Origin: a virus
DNA: 30,187 nt
Direction: 5' to 3' (one strand)
Virus record (IMG/VR): IMGVR_UViG_3300022169_000017
Coordinates: 1 to 30,187 of that record
In this document: piece after piece, positions 29,758-30,187 of the stretch
How the letters are laid out: every line of letters begins with the position of its first letter
How positions within the stretch are numbered: the stretch's first letter is position 1
Translations under genes and position numbers: made by a program
Notes under the pieces: generated by a model
Databases searched by the model: none
What the model saw: only the letters and a program-made list of their open reading frames with translations
What the model was told of the DNA's origin: nothing

Positions 29758-29927
29758 AATAGCTTACAAGGACTATATAGACTATGCACCACCTTGTTAT
29801 TGTTGTTCTAATTTGACCCTTTTTTGTATCTAGGCGGGTACAGTAACAATCTCCGCACACCCCAGACCCTCCCCGGCCTCTTTAGCACACCCACCTTAGT
29901 CTATCCAGTCACCAGAGTTATAGCGGG

Positions 29928-30017
29928 TATCACTGAAGGTTATGACGATCTATATTGACAAGTGAGAGTGTCTATGTTGGTGCTATACAGACCACCTCTA
30001 TCACTGTAGCTTATGAC
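29928..30017 (+). repeat. 19-bp direct repeat (17 of 19 identical)
   Basis: TATCACTGAAGGTTATGAC (29928-29946) and TATCACTGTAGCTTATGAC (29999-30017) lie 71 bases apart. Each is followed by TTGACA (29955 and 30045), TGTTGG and a TATAC box, so the repeat is part of a larger diverged duplication. Confidence 0.75.
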
Positions 30018-30044
30018 TACCAGGATAATCATCACTGGATATTA

Positions 30045-30073
30045 TTGACACCTGGTGTTGGCTATGGTATACG
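30045..30073 (+). promoter_or_regulatory. Candidate rightward early promoter
   Basis: TTGACA (30045-30050), a 17-bp spacer and TATACG (30068-30073; four of six) point to the window's right edge. The -10 box runs into alternating purine-pyrimidine sequence (30068-30082). The earlier TTGACA at 29955 has its TATACA 23 bases away, too far for normal use. Confidence 0.5.
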
Positions 30074-30187
30074 CGCACGCGCCCGCTCTTTATATAGTGT
30101 TGATGTTGATGTGTCATAATGGTTATATGCTTATTCTAAAATGTTATTATACAGTCGCGTTGACTTCTATATAATGACCATATCAAG

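Larger units (their letters stand above)
29452..30187. other. Noncoding control region (736 bases to window end)
   Basis: No supported gene lies here. From left to right it holds the late leader with repeats and hairpin, the late promoter, a nested inverted-repeat region, a small hairpin (ACAAGG at 29766, CCTTGT to 29797), a C-rich stretch (about 29844-29896), two diverged promoter-like units (29928-30073) and AT-rich sequence to the edge. It is the divergence point between leftward late genes and, by inference, rightward early genes. It could also contain a replication origin or packaging site. Confidence 0.75.

Noticed and set aside
29544-29792. 82-codon open frame on the minus strand
   Set aside because: It runs through the late promoter and the nested inverted repeats, has no ribosome site, and its translation shows no protein-like pattern.
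30160-30175. TTGACT closely followed by TATAAT near the right edge
   Set aside because: Only four bases separate the boxes, so they cannot be one promoter; other pairings give weak boxes or run off the window.
29452-30187. tRNA or rRNA genes in the noncoding region
   Set aside because: No TPsiC-like GGTTCRA, anticodon arm or acceptor pairing was found on either strand.
1-30187. Lysogeny, toxin-antitoxin or anti-phage defence genes
   Set aside because: No integrase, repressor, toxin, methylase or reverse transcriptase motif is visible in any supported gene.

Overview
The window is a slice of a tailed-phage genome, most like a marine lytic podovirus. The replication enzymes resemble those of phage T7 (family A DNA polymerase, ssDNA-binding-like protein, 5'-3' exonuclease). 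The head genes encode a P22-like portal and an HK97-fold coat protein. There are three consecutive candidate DNA-ejection proteins and no tape-measure gene, which fits a short tail. An adenosylcobalamin-dependent ribonucleotide reductase and several small families that I know from marine phages point to an aquatic, B12-using bacterial host. I see no integrase, repressor, tRNA, rRNA, CRISPR array or insertion sequence.

Layout. Bases 1-6887 (+ strand) hold the nucleic-acid module: the 3' part of DNA polymerase, a strong sigma70-type promoter, an SSB-like gene, an exonuclease, two consecutive HNH nucleases, a metallophosphoesterase, five small genes (one DUF3310), and NrdJ. A 14-bp perfect hairpin at 6940-6973 separates this from the oppositely transcribed late genes. 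Bases 6975-29451 (- strand) hold the virion and lysis module. Read in transcription order it runs: putative small terminase, M15 peptidase endolysin, a 45-aa protein, large terminase, portal, three tiny basic or coiled-coil proteins, an internal promoter, an 83-aa protein, a zinc-ribbon protein, scaffold, major capsid, a terminator with a UUCG loop, an Ala/Ser/Thr-rich fibre, the main tail fibre, fibre-associated small proteins, a lysis cluster with two holin candidates, a 986-aa coiled-coil and collagen-like protein, tail adaptor, tail nozzle, a short fibre-like protein and three ejection proteins. Bases 29452-30187 are a noncoding control region with a second strong minus-strand promoter, nested inverted repeats and duplicated promoter-like units pointing right. 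Early genes probably lie beyond the right edge.

Genes are packed with 1-bp (TAATG), 4-bp (ATGA, GTGA) or 8-bp overlaps. This decided several starts and exposed six genes of 37-58 codons (4673, 4852, 17852, 24939, 25301 and 28696 are their first bases). Three promoters share TTGACTTTT, a 17-18 bp spacer and TGNTATAAT, so host sigma70 RNA polymerase is likely to transcribe both modules. I found no new defence or enzymatic system. The least explained parts are the structured control region, the cluster of tiny genes by the portal, and the collagen-like/coiled-coil virion protein.
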